Assembly (NCBI GenBank): GCA_027067085.1
Contig: JAMOMM010000378.1
Coordinates: 1-8,496, forward strand
DNA length: 8,496 nucleotides
Direction: 5' to 3'
Source of the DNA: Hyphomicrobiales bacterium
GTDB lineage: Bacteria > Pseudomonadota > Alphaproteobacteria > Rhizobiales > Aestuariivirgaceae
Shown: positions 1 to 6,691 of the stretch, piece by piece
Layout: the number at the start of each line of letters is the position of its first letter
Numbering within the stretch: the first letter of the stretch is position 1
Made by a program: the position numbers and the translations under genes
Notes under the pieces: generated by a model
What the model was told of the DNA's origin: nothing
Databases searched by the model: none
The model's input: the letters and a program-made list of their open reading frames with translations, nothing else

Positions 1-881
1 TGGCGAACCATTGGAGATGGGTCCGAAAGCATGTCGTTGATTTTTGCAGGCACCTTCGCACCGATTGTTTCAACAACCAATTGACGAACATCTGCATCTT
101 TATCGTCATAAAAAGCAACGATACGATTATCATCGATATTTGCTTCAATGACTTTTTCCAACGCGACATAGCGTACGCTACCATCTTTATCTTTTAGACA
201 ACGAGCCAAAAAGACATTGAGTTTTTCAGTTGCGTCATTGCCAGAACCAATCGAGAGGTTTTGACAAATTCTGCGGCGTAATTGCGCATCGCCTTGTTTA
301 TACAAACTTTCAAGGGCATCTAGCCCTTCACCACCTAATTGGCCTAAAGCTGGAATGGCTATATGCGAGACGTTTTGGCCAAATTCGTCGTTAAGCGCCT
401 TTATGATTTCAGGCACAGCCTCAACCACTTTCATTTTGGCAAGGGCGTTTATGGCCGACACTTGAATTTCAAGCATGTCATCCCAACCCGTTGCATAATA
501 TCCGCTGTTATCCCAGTTAATATCTTCGCTCGTGCCTGTAACGAGTTTTAGTAGATATGGTATAATGGGTTGGTGATTAACGGCTGCCAACAGATCAATT
601 GCTGCAAGCTTTACTTCTGGACATGGATCGCCCAAAAAGTTTTCCATTACTGCTTTAGCTGAACTTGGATCTTCAATCATTACCAACGCATCAACCACAT
701 CAGAGCGCACGTCTTCGTCTTCGTCAATCAAGCCTTTTTCCAAGACTTCAAATGATTTTGGCTGATTTAGTTTAGCGATGGCGGTCGCTGCAACGCAGCG
801 GTGAATATCAATACCATCGGATAACATGTTAGATAATTGGTCAAAAGCTCGAATAGTTATTGGTTGTTTTTGGGTCGTCAT
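1..881 (-). CDS. HEAT-repeat protein, 3' end outside window
   Basis: The frame is open from an ATG at 881-879 to the left edge: 293 full codons with no stop, so the C-terminus is missing. The start is supported by GAGGTG seven bases upstream. The translation (MTTQKQPITIRAF...) is a string of HEAT/PBS-lyase-like helical repeats. Typical second-helix signatures occur at about residues 54-70 (EDEDVRSDVVDAL), 85-101 (DPCPEVKLAAIDLL), 137-150, 170-183, 198-210, 231-247 (KDGSVRYVALEKV) and 260-275 (DADVRQLVVETI), with another beginning at 286. A Trp/Tyr-rich insert (residues 118-135, including SGYYATGWDD) interrupts the regular spacing. There is no signal peptide or membrane segment, so it is probably cytoplasmic. 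HEAT solenoids are protein-binding scaffolds. A role as chaperone or assembly factor for the neighbouring metalloenzymes is a guess from position only. It has its own promoter region and is separated from the upstream operon by a terminator. Confidence 0.85.
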   Translation of the reverse strand, partial: MTTQKQPITIRAFDQLSNMLSDGIDIHRCVAATAIAKLNQPKSFEVLEKGLIDEDEDVRSDVVDALVMIEDPSSAKAVMENFLGDPCPEVKLAAIDLLAAVNHQPIIPYLLKLVTGTSEDINWDNSGYYATGWDDMLEIQVSAINALAKMKVVEAVPEIIKALNDEFGQNVSHIAIPALGQLGGEGLDALESLYKQGDAQLRRRICQNLSIGSGNDATEKLNVFLARCLKDKDGSVRYVALEKVIEANIDDNRIVAFYDDKDADVRQLVVETIGAKVPAKINDMLSDPSPMVR

Positions 882-939
882 AGCAACACCTCGTTTTCGA
901 ATACATTGCTCTAGTGACCATATTCGAGGCGAAACGCCA

Positions 940-953
940 TTGACGCACGTCAA
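940..953. promoter_or_regulatory. Perfect FNR/FixK-type palindrome upstream of the HEAT gene
   Basis: TTGACGCACGTCAA is a perfect 5-4-5 inverted repeat matching the TTGAY-N4-RTCAA consensus of the FNR/FixK/NnrR/DNR branch of the CRP family. Its centre (946.5) lies 65 bp upstream of the HEAT gene ATG. No convincing -10 sits at the classical class II distance; the nearest candidate is TATGGT at 922-917 on the minus strand. The site suggests control by an oxygen- or nitrogen-oxide-type sensor. Which regulator binds cannot be read from the sequence. Confidence 0.6.
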
Positions 954-961
954 CAGATTAA

Positions 962-975
962 ATGAGTTTACTCAA
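962..975 (-). promoter_or_regulatory. Degenerate second FNR-like box
   Basis: On the minus strand this reads TTGAGTAAACTCAT, with seven of the eight core TTGA/TCAA bases and a symmetric TGAGT/ACTCA core. Its centre (968.5) is 22 bp, about two helical turns, from the perfect box at 940-953. That spacing would put two dimers on the same DNA face. This could be chance; confidence is low. Confidence 0.3.
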
Positions 976-984
976 TTCAACAAA

Positions 985-1014
985 AAAGCTGGGAGAGTTC
1001 CCTCTCCCAGCTTT
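985..1014 (-). terminator. Rho-independent terminator of the idr operon
   Basis: A perfect 13-bp inverted repeat (AAAGCTGGGAGAG / CTCTCCCAGCTTT) encloses a 4-nt loop. Read on the minus strand, the GC-rich stem runs directly into a T-run (GCTTTTTTG, to position 982), as expected for an intrinsic terminator. It lies 31 bp beyond the idrA stop, so it ends the operon before the HEAT gene promoter. In the plus direction the T-run is weak. Confidence 0.9.
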
Positions 1015-1045
1015 ATGTGTGCTTTATTCTGCTATTTTAGTCCAA

Positions 1046-3724
1046 TCACACTCCAATATCACGAGGTGCAAAAGACATTGAGCGGAATGTGTTTTTGTAT
1101 GGTGAGACGCCAATTTTCTTGATTTTGGCAACACCCATTTTGTAGTTATAGTTTCCACTCATCCAATCAACGATCGCTCCTTCAAGCGCGTTTGCTGGTT
1201 GAGATGTGTGCAAGAAGTCCATATAGATAACGTTCTTCTTAACAGCATGGGTCACCATCGCTACGGCGGTTACGGCAGCTTCACTTAGTTCAACATTGCC
1301 ATTTCTCATTTGGCCAGAGAACTTATAGTCATCGCCTTCAACACCGATCACAGTTTCTTTCAACCGTGGTACGCGATCTGAGTAAATCATGACCATGTCA
1401 CCACTTTCGATACCGCGGGCTTTGGCATCTTCTGGGTTAATCTCTACCCAGTTGTCAGGCCAACGCTGAACGATGTATGGACGACGACGATCATCAAAGC
1501 CAGACTGCCAACGTTCATTTGAACGTCCAGAAGTACACCATAGCTCCTCACCTTTCGGGTTCATCCAATCCCAATAATCTGAGAACCATTCCCAACGAGC
1601 CTTCTCAAGGTTACATTTACCCGTTTGAGAATTAAAGTGAGTGGCTTTCTTATTGAGCATGTTTGCGCCAGCAGCACCTGTAGCAGGTAAACTGCGCTGG
1701 GTATCGTGCAAGCGTTTTGTACCAACAAGTGTCCCGTCATCTTTCATCATCACCGGACCTTGGATACCATCGGTTCCAAACTCAGCCAATTTTTGATGAA
1801 GGGTTTTGCCTTCACGCTTAGCCGCCACATTAATCATATTATAATCTTTGCGATTGCCGCGTGAGAAACGTGCACTTTCTTCAGCAACTTCGTTTGAATT
1901 TTTCCAATCAAAGCCTTTGAAGCCCATACGCGTTGCAAGTTGAGCAATGATCCACCAATCAGGTTTAGCATCACCTGGTGCATCATAAAATTGTTGATAC
2001 AGACGCAAACGACGTTCGCCATTGGCACGCATGAAGTTTTCTTCACCCCATGTTGCGGCAGGGAAAATGATGTCTGCATACTGGTTGCCGATTGGATCAA
2101 CAAGATAAATATCTTGGTTGATAATAACCATGCCGCCAGAATCTGCCCGCTTTTTCAAGGTCTCAATAATTTTTTCCTTGTTAAGCGAACGCACCTGATG
2201 CGGGTTGCCAACAGTCAGTTCTTGGAATTTAGCTGACATTTGTTGTGAACCACACATAGACTGGATCCAAGTCGTGCCGATGACGTGAGCCATACGGGTG
2301 TGACCAGACATTGTCCAAGTATCAGTATCAAGCGCTCTACGACGACGCCCTGGCACCTTCATCGGTGACTTGTTGCGAGGGTATTTACCGCCACGAGTAC
2401 CGCCACGTTGGTGACCACCTGCGCGACCAATCATTTGACCTGGACGACCACCAGCACCAACGATAATACCAAGCGCAGAAATCGCGACGGTGTTACCAGT
2501 GTTGTTTGACCAGTAGAAGCCTTTTTCAATCATGATTGATGTTTTAGGGTGCTTGCCCTTCTTATTGGGTTTCGCCATCATTTCAGCAGCAAGTTGGATC
2601 TTCTTAGGATCAATGCCAGAAACTTTAGCCGCATTGGCAAGTTTGAACTCATCTTGTCCTAACAGCCATTTAGCCCAATCATCAAAGCCATTTGTTTGGA
2701 ATTGGCCCCAAGTTGTGCGCCATTGCCAAGGGGTATTACGTGTTCCCTGACCAAAGCCAGATGAAGAACCCCACTTGTCGTTGACCCATTTTTTGATCCA
2801 CTCTTTGTCTTGCCAACCATTTTCCACAATGATGCGGGCAATAGCGTTGACAACAAGAAGATCGGTGCCTGGAGTTACATCCAGCCATAGACCACCGTTT
2901 TGCTCAACATAAGCAACACCAGCTGTGCGACGTGGAACCAACATAATGGCTTTTTGACCGTTTTGAATGCCCTTCATAATCCATTGTGTAAATAGAATAG
3001 TCTTGGTTTCATAAGGGTCTGTACCACAAATCAGCAATGTTTCTGCATCACGCCAATCTTCGTATGATGGACCGAAATTATCGAAACCAGCATTACGAAA
3101 GCCTGGAGTTGAAGACACATCAGATGGTGTATCATGGAAGGTAAAGTTAGCCGTATTGACTGACCCAAGCGCATACTTTGTAATCGCGTAAGTGTTTTCA
3201 ATATATTGGTATGAATAGGTTTTCACGCCATAAGCTAACGGACCATGTTTTTTGATTACATGTTTTGCAACTGCTGCGGCAACATCAAGCGCCAAATCCC
3301 AAGTCACAGGCTGTAACATGCCGTGAATACGCATCAACGGTGTGGTCAAGCGATCACGTGTTGGTGTTTGTGGATTGTAACATTTTTGCGCAATACAACC
3401 ACCACGAAGCGATGAGTCACCCTCAAGGTTTACGTGTTTGGTGTCTTTATCAGGCAAAATAACAACGTGATGTGGTTCACCTTTATGCAACACAATGTTG
3501 TGCTGGTTTGGAGCAACCCATGGGCCAAGCACTTCAACTGGAAAATCAACGCCAAACGCATTTTCAGCTGCTTTTGCACCACCACGAGCGCCGCCTTTTA
3601 CGGGCCAACGGTAAACATTATAACCACATGCTACGATACAATAATCGCAAGCTGTAGAAATGACATCTGCACCCTTTGGGGGTAGAGGCACATTTTCTTC
3701 AGGAATATAATATGGTGTAGACAT
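1046..3724 (-). CDS. idrA: Iodate reductase catalytic subunit (AioA-like molybdopterin oxidoreductase)
   Basis: This 892-residue protein belongs to the DMSO-reductase family, arsenite-oxidase branch. It carries the N-terminal cluster motif C26-x2-C29-x3-C33 in the AioA-like context CDYCIVACGYNVYRWP. A serine (S104 or S105, in SSLRGG) stands where a fourth cysteine would be, as in the [3Fe-4S] cluster of AioA. The Mo-site region keeps H197, R434 and H438 (RAGGH), equivalents of AioA H195, R419 and H423, but the AioA E203 position is S205. It is longer than typical AioA (about 825 aa). Extra material includes a Trp-rich stretch (317-345) and an Arg-rich loop (RRRR at 460-463). No signal peptide is visible, so it is expected to be co-exported with the Tat-bearing Rieske partner. 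The ATG at 3724 is chosen because GGGGAG lies nine bases upstream, 16 bp after the idrB stop. In known systems IdrA reduces iodate at Mo-bis-MGD in the periplasm. It is the last gene of the operon. The alternative is a divergent arsenite oxidase or another Aio-like oxidoreductase. Confidence 0.85.
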   Translation of the reverse strand: MSTPYYIPEENVPLPPKGADVISTACDYCIVACGYNVYRWPVKGGARGGAKAAENAFGVDFPVEVLGPWVAPNQHNIVLHKGEPHHVVILPDKDTKHVNLEGDSSLRGGCIAQKCYNPQTPTRDRLTTPLMRIHGMLQPVTWDLALDVAAAVAKHVIKKHGPLAYGVKTYSYQYIENTYAITKYALGSVNTANFTFHDTPSDVSSTPGFRNAGFDNFGPSYEDWRDAETLLICGTDPYETKTILFTQWIMKGIQNGQKAIMLVPRRTAGVAYVEQNGGLWLDVTPGTDLLVVNAIARIIVENGWQDKEWIKKWVNDKWGSSSGFGQGTRNTPWQWRTTWGQFQTNGFDDWAKWLLGQDEFKLANAAKVSGIDPKKIQLAAEMMAKPNKKGKHPKTSIMIEKGFYWSNNTGNTVAISALGIIVGAGGRPGQMIGRAGGHQRGGTRGGKYPRNKSPMKVPGRRRRALDTDTWTMSGHTRMAHVIGTTWIQSMCGSQQMSAKFQELTVGNPHQVRSLNKEKIIETLKKRADSGGMVIINQDIYLVDPIGNQYADIIFPAATWGEENFMRANGERRLRLYQQFYDAPGDAKPDWWIIAQLATRMGFKGFDWKNSNEVAEESARFSRGNRKDYNMINVAAKREGKTLHQKLAEFGTDGIQGPVMMKDDGTLVGTKRLHDTQRSLPATGAAGANMLNKKATHFNSQTGKCNLEKARWEWFSDYWDWMNPKGEELWCTSGRSNERWQSGFDDRRRPYIVQRWPDNWVEINPEDAKARGIESGDMVMIYSDRVPRLKETVIGVEGDDYKFSGQMRNGNVELSEAAVTAVAMVTHAVKKNVIYMDFLHTSQPANALEGAIVDWMSGNYNYKMGVAKIKKIGVSPYKNTFRSMSFAPRDIGV

Positions 3725-3733
3725 TTTTATTCT

Positions 3734-3739
3734 CTCCCC
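3734..3739 (-). promoter_or_regulatory. Shine-Dalgarno site fixing the idrA start
   Basis: GGGGAG on the minus strand lies nine bases before the ATG at 3724 and inside the short gap after the idrB stop codon. It supports the start at MSTPYY over an in-frame ATG at 3769, which would overlap the end of idrB and add 15 residues unlike the family N-terminus. Confidence 0.7.
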
Positions 3740-3740
3740 A

Positions 3741-4325
3741 TTAACTGTGCAGGTTATTTTCGCGACCAAAGATCAGTCCGAAAACACCAGTTGCATAAAT
3801 TTTATCACCCTCAACTTCCATCAAGATTTGAGGAAGACTTTGATAAGCCTGACCAGAAATCAAAATGCCATGGCGTGTTAGGTCATAAGTTGAAAGATGG
3901 AGCGAACAGGCACCAAGAGATTTGGTTTCAGCTTTGTAGCTGCCTGAAAGTGAGTTGCCTTGGTGCGTACAAGCATAGTTATACGCAACGATGTCTTGGT
4001 CTTTTCCAAGACCGCCACCAGCTTTAACGCCGAGTTTGACAACCATGCAATCAGAGTGAGCGCCTTCATCTGGATAACTAAAGTCAAGAGGTTCATCTTG
4101 TTTCAGTTTTGAGACATGACCGATCAACTTGCGCGGATAAGTCGTTACTTGTGCAGGTACTTCTTTTGCATCTGCGGTGCCAGGGTTTAGAACAACCATA
4201 ATTGTTGCAGTTGTTGCACCCGAGCCGATCAAAAAGTTACGGCGGGAAACAAGGCACTTATGCCCCACTTCTTTAGCCAGTTCCTTTCTGGAAGGCTCAT
4301 TTTTATAGACAGTCGTTTTCGTCAT
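3741..4325 (-). CDS. idrB: Iodate reductase Rieske [2Fe-2S] subunit (AioB-like)
   Basis: A 194-residue exported Rieske protein. The N-terminus has a twin-arginine signal (S27-R28-R29-N-F-L, then a hydrophobic stretch) with a likely cleavage site after A53 (TADA). The cluster ligands are C119-T-H121 and C140-x2-H143. The C-terminal part (SGQAYQSLPQ..., IYATGVFGLIFGR) strongly resembles the small subunit of arsenite oxidase. S145 and Y147, in LSTYD, match the hydrogen-bond donors that raise the potential of bc1-type Rieske clusters. The two disulfide cysteines found in A. faecalis AioB are absent (N124 and L142). It should carry electrons between a periplasmic cytochrome c and the IdrA [3Fe-4S] cluster, and its Tat signal probably exports the folded AB complex. 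It starts 14 bp after the upstream peroxidase gene, with an AAGGAT ribosome site. Confidence 0.88.
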   Translation of the reverse strand: MTKTTVYKNEPSRKELAKEVGHKCLVSRRNFLIGSGATTATIMVVLNPGTADAKEVPAQVTTYPRKLIGHVSKLKQDEPLDFSYPDEGAHSDCMVVKLGVKAGGGLGKDQDIVAYNYACTHQGNSLSGSYKAETKSLGACSLHLSTYDLTRHGILISGQAYQSLPQILMEVEGDKIYATGVFGLIFGRENNLHS

Positions 4326-4339
4326 TTCAAAAATCCTTC

Positions 4340-5494
4340 TTAATTTGAGGCTGGATTAGGCAACGGTGCATAATCAGGCAGTTTTGGAGCTTTAATTTTT
4401 AGCTCTTGCCCACTAAAGCCTTCTAAAAATGCAACAAGATCTTCAACCTCAGTTTCTGACAAACCCAAAGGTTTCAGAATTGGGGTTTTGTTCTTGCTCA
4501 TTGTTCCATCGGTGAAGTCGTTTTGGCCACCGCCAGCATTATAGAAATTCACAACTTCAGTAAGATCCCAAAACGCGCCATTGTGCATGTAAGGTGCTGT
4601 GTATTTCAAGTAACGCAGAGGAGCTGTACGGAACTTGCCCATGTCCTTTTTCTCTTTCGTACGGAAATAGAAACCTGGATCATCTTTAAGTTTTCGGTAC
4701 ATCTCTTGAGTCACGCCTTTTGCGTAAATCTCATAACGATAAGTGACTTGTGCTAAGCCATCTTCGTTCCAACGCTCTGCTGTTGGTACACCAAGATTGT
4801 AGTATTTTTGATCCGTTGCCAGCGCACCATTGTGACAAGCAATACAGTTGGCTTTGCCGTTAAACAACTTCATGCCACGCACTTGTTGTTTTGAAAGCGC
4901 TTTTTTGTCACCAGCCAAATATTTGTCAACTGGCGTGTCTTTAACAATCAGTGTGCGTTCAAAAGCAGCAATAGCTTTCCAAGCATCAGAAATCAAAGGC
5001 CATTCTGTACCAAACACTTCATTGAATAACTTGCGATACTCAGGAATGAATGCCAAACGGGCTTCCATCACATCGTTTTCGCCGTTACCAGCAACAGCAC
5101 CTTTTGCTGCAGATGGCGCTTGTTTTTCATTTGAAGCAGCAGAACCTGCCCAAAACTGTTTCATCAAATATGCAGAGTTGATAACAGTCTGACTATTGCG
5201 CCAGTGAACAGTGCCAGGATAACCGCGCGAGAACGCATCGGCAAACCCCCAGCCTTGATCGGGCTCGTGACAGGTTACGCAAGCTGTTGAAGCATCACCG
5301 CCAAGACGAGGGTCCCAAAACAACATTTTACCAAGTTTAGTTTTTGCTGCTGACATTTTATTATCAGCAGGAATTGGCGGATCACCAAGAGGTGCCAAAG
5401 GCGGAACCTTTGAACCAGCATGTGCCGCAGTTATTGCGACAACACTGATAAGAACACCAGCCGCCAGAGTCGATAATTTTTTCATATTTTTCAT
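4340..5494 (-). CDS. idrP1: Dihaem cytochrome c peroxidase (MauG/CcpA family), idr-associated
   Basis: A 384-residue periplasmic protein. Residues 1-26 form a Sec signal peptide (AHA|G cleavage likely). Two haem c sites are visible: C72-V-T-C75-H76 and C217-I-A-C220-H221. The C-terminal domain has the family motif PYMHNG (301-306), with M303 the likely axial ligand. The segment where family members have FWDGR reads FWAGS (114-118), so the Asp and Arg are missing, and the loop after it is Ala/Gly/Asn-rich. Family members reduce hydrogen peroxide using electrons from small c-type donors. In the iodate reductase model they clear peroxide produced by IdrAB. The start has AAGGAG eight bases upstream. 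It lies 18 bp after the previous gene and 14 bp before idrB, so it is clearly in the operon. The P1 label follows physical order A-B-P1-P2 and could be swapped with its neighbour. Confidence 0.85.
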   Translation of the reverse strand: MKNMKKLSTLAAGVLISVVAITAAHAGSKVPPLAPLGDPPIPADNKMSAAKTKLGKMLFWDPRLGGDASTACVTCHEPDQGWGFADAFSRGYPGTVHWRNSQTVINSAYLMKQFWAGSAASNEKQAPSAAKGAVAGNGENDVMEARLAFIPEYRKLFNEVFGTEWPLISDAWKAIAAFERTLIVKDTPVDKYLAGDKKALSKQQVRGMKLFNGKANCIACHNGALATDQKYYNLGVPTAERWNEDGLAQVTYRYEIYAKGVTQEMYRKLKDDPGFYFRTKEKKDMGKFRTAPLRYLKYTAPYMHNGAFWDLTEVVNFYNAGGGQNDFTDGTMSKNKTPILKPLGLSETEVEDLVAFLEGFSGQELKIKAPKLPDYAPLPNPASN

Positions 5495-5512
5495 TACTTT
5501 AACTCCTTTGGA

Positions 5513-6634
5513 TTAGTTTTTAACTGAACGCCAATTTTCAATTGTTTCATAATTGGTTGGAATTTTGTCTTTCCAAGCATGAGCTTTGGTATTCAAAACA
5601 TCGCCTGACAAAGCTTCAAGGAAAGAAACAAGGTCTTGCTGTTCACCAAAGGACAAACCAAGTGGCTTCATATTTGGGTCTTTGTTTTTATCGTCACCGC
5701 CGCCTTGATTGTAAAAGGCAACAACTTCAAACAAAGATTTGAACATACCATTGTGCATATAAGGGGCTGTATATTTAAGCTCCCGCAATGTTGGCGTAAC
5801 GAACTTACCAATGTCAGAACCATCAGCTTTGTGGGTCAAAATGTGTGCCCCAACATCACGTCTGATGTTCATAATATTTTCAATGCCCATGAACAGACCA
5901 AAAGCCACATAAGTCATATGGCGCATTGGATCAGACCAAATTTCGGGATTTTCAGGAACACCACGATTATACGCTTTATCATTGGTGAAGTTTGCACCAG
6001 TATGACACGATGCACACTGAGCTTTACCATTGAATATTTCATAACCACGCTTTGCAGATGCAGACATCGTGCCCTTATCAAAAGGAGAATTGCGTGATGT
6101 TAGTGTTTTCAAATATTCAGGAATAGCTTTACGAACGGAACCATTTGAAGGCTCGCCATATCCAGCATCTTTAAACATTTTGACATAAACAGGGTCTTGC
6201 TTGATACGCTCCTGCATTAGGCGCATATCCATATTCATGATGTAAGTTTCCGTAATCATCTCACGGGTTACATCATTTAGGTTTGTACCAATACGCCCAT
6301 CATGGAACCAGTTCTTGCGAACTGCAGTGTTCATTAGTGTTGGTGTATTGCGGAAACCTTTTGAACCAGGATACGCTTTGGATAGCGCTAAGCCATCGGT
6401 AAACGCCTTATCTGGCTGGTGGCAGGTTGCGCAGCTAATCGCTGCATCACCTGATAAACGGACATCGAAAAACAAACGTTTGCCGAGTTCAGCTTTTTTT
6501 GCATTTACCTTAATCATTTTGACTGGACCATGGTCGTTTTCACCAGCAATAACTGCACCAGTTAGAGCAGTTGTGCCGATCAGCCCTGCAAACAACGCCG
6601 AAGTGACGCGCTTTTTGTAACTGATTACTTTCAT
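5513..6634 (-). CDS. idrP2: Dihaem cytochrome c peroxidase (MauG/CcpA family), first gene of the idr operon
   Basis: A 373-residue periplasmic protein. Residues 1-30 are a Sec signal peptide (basic start, hydrophobic core, likely cut after AVIA). Haem c sites are C68-A-T-C71-H72 and C207-A-S-C210-H211. The family motif FWDGR is present as FHDGR (110-114), and PYMHNG (291-296) supplies M293, the likely C-terminal haem ligand. The length fits bacterial dihaem peroxidases. It is related to but clearly diverged from the next gene, so the pair is not a recent duplication. It is preceded by AAGGAGAGG before the ATG and by a promoter region with an FNR-like box, so it is probably the first cistron of the operon. 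The role inferred from iodate reductase clusters is peroxide removal during iodate reduction. The P2 label is positional and uncertain. Confidence 0.85.
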   Translation of the reverse strand: MKVISYKKRVTSALFAGLIGTTALTGAVIAGENDHGPVKMIKVNAKKAELGKRLFFDVRLSGDAAISCATCHQPDKAFTDGLALSKAYPGSKGFRNTPTLMNTAVRKNWFHDGRIGTNLNDVTREMITETYIMNMDMRLMQERIKQDPVYVKMFKDAGYGEPSNGSVRKAIPEYLKTLTSRNSPFDKGTMSASAKRGYEIFNGKAQCASCHTGANFTNDKAYNRGVPENPEIWSDPMRHMTYVAFGLFMGIENIMNIRRDVGAHILTHKADGSDIGKFVTPTLRELKYTAPYMHNGMFKSLFEVVAFYNQGGGDDKNKDPNMKPLGLSFGEQQDLVSFLEALSGDVLNTKAHAWKDKIPTNYETIENWRSVKN

Positions 6635-6660
6635 GAGTTACCTCTCCTTCTTTGATACTG

Positions 6661-6678
6661 CTAACGTGGACTCGTTAG
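6661..6678. repeat. Leader palindrome CTAACG-N6-CGTTAG
   Basis: A perfect 6-bp inverted repeat with a 6-bp spacer starts 27 bp upstream of the first idr gene. It falls inside the predicted mRNA leader (about +8 to +25 from the inferred start at 6685). It could be an operator or a small 5' hairpin; the sequence does not decide between these. Confidence 0.4.
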
Positions 6679-6691
6679 TGAGTATGGGGAG

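Noticed and set aside
905..922. Class II promoter for the HEAT gene with the perfect box at -41.5
   Set aside because: The hexamer that geometry demands (TCACTA) is a poor -10. TATGGT nearby implies about -36.5, so I do not assign a start site.
3722..3769. Longer idrA starting at the ATG at 3769
   Set aside because: It overlaps the idrB end by 29 bp and adds a 15-residue extension unlike the family. The ATG at 3724 has a well-placed GGGGAG site.
1046..4325. True arsenite oxidase (aioBA) as the annotation of the two catalytic genes
   Set aside because: The folds match, but the arsenite-contacting Glu is Ser, the large subunit is longer with unusual insertions, two dihaem peroxidases share the operon, and no arsenic resistance or sensing gene is in the window.
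5636..6097. Plus-strand open frame of 153 codons within the peroxidase gene
   Set aside because: It is antisense to a clear dihaem peroxidase with intact motifs, has no domain-like content, and many similar antisense frames occur through the window.
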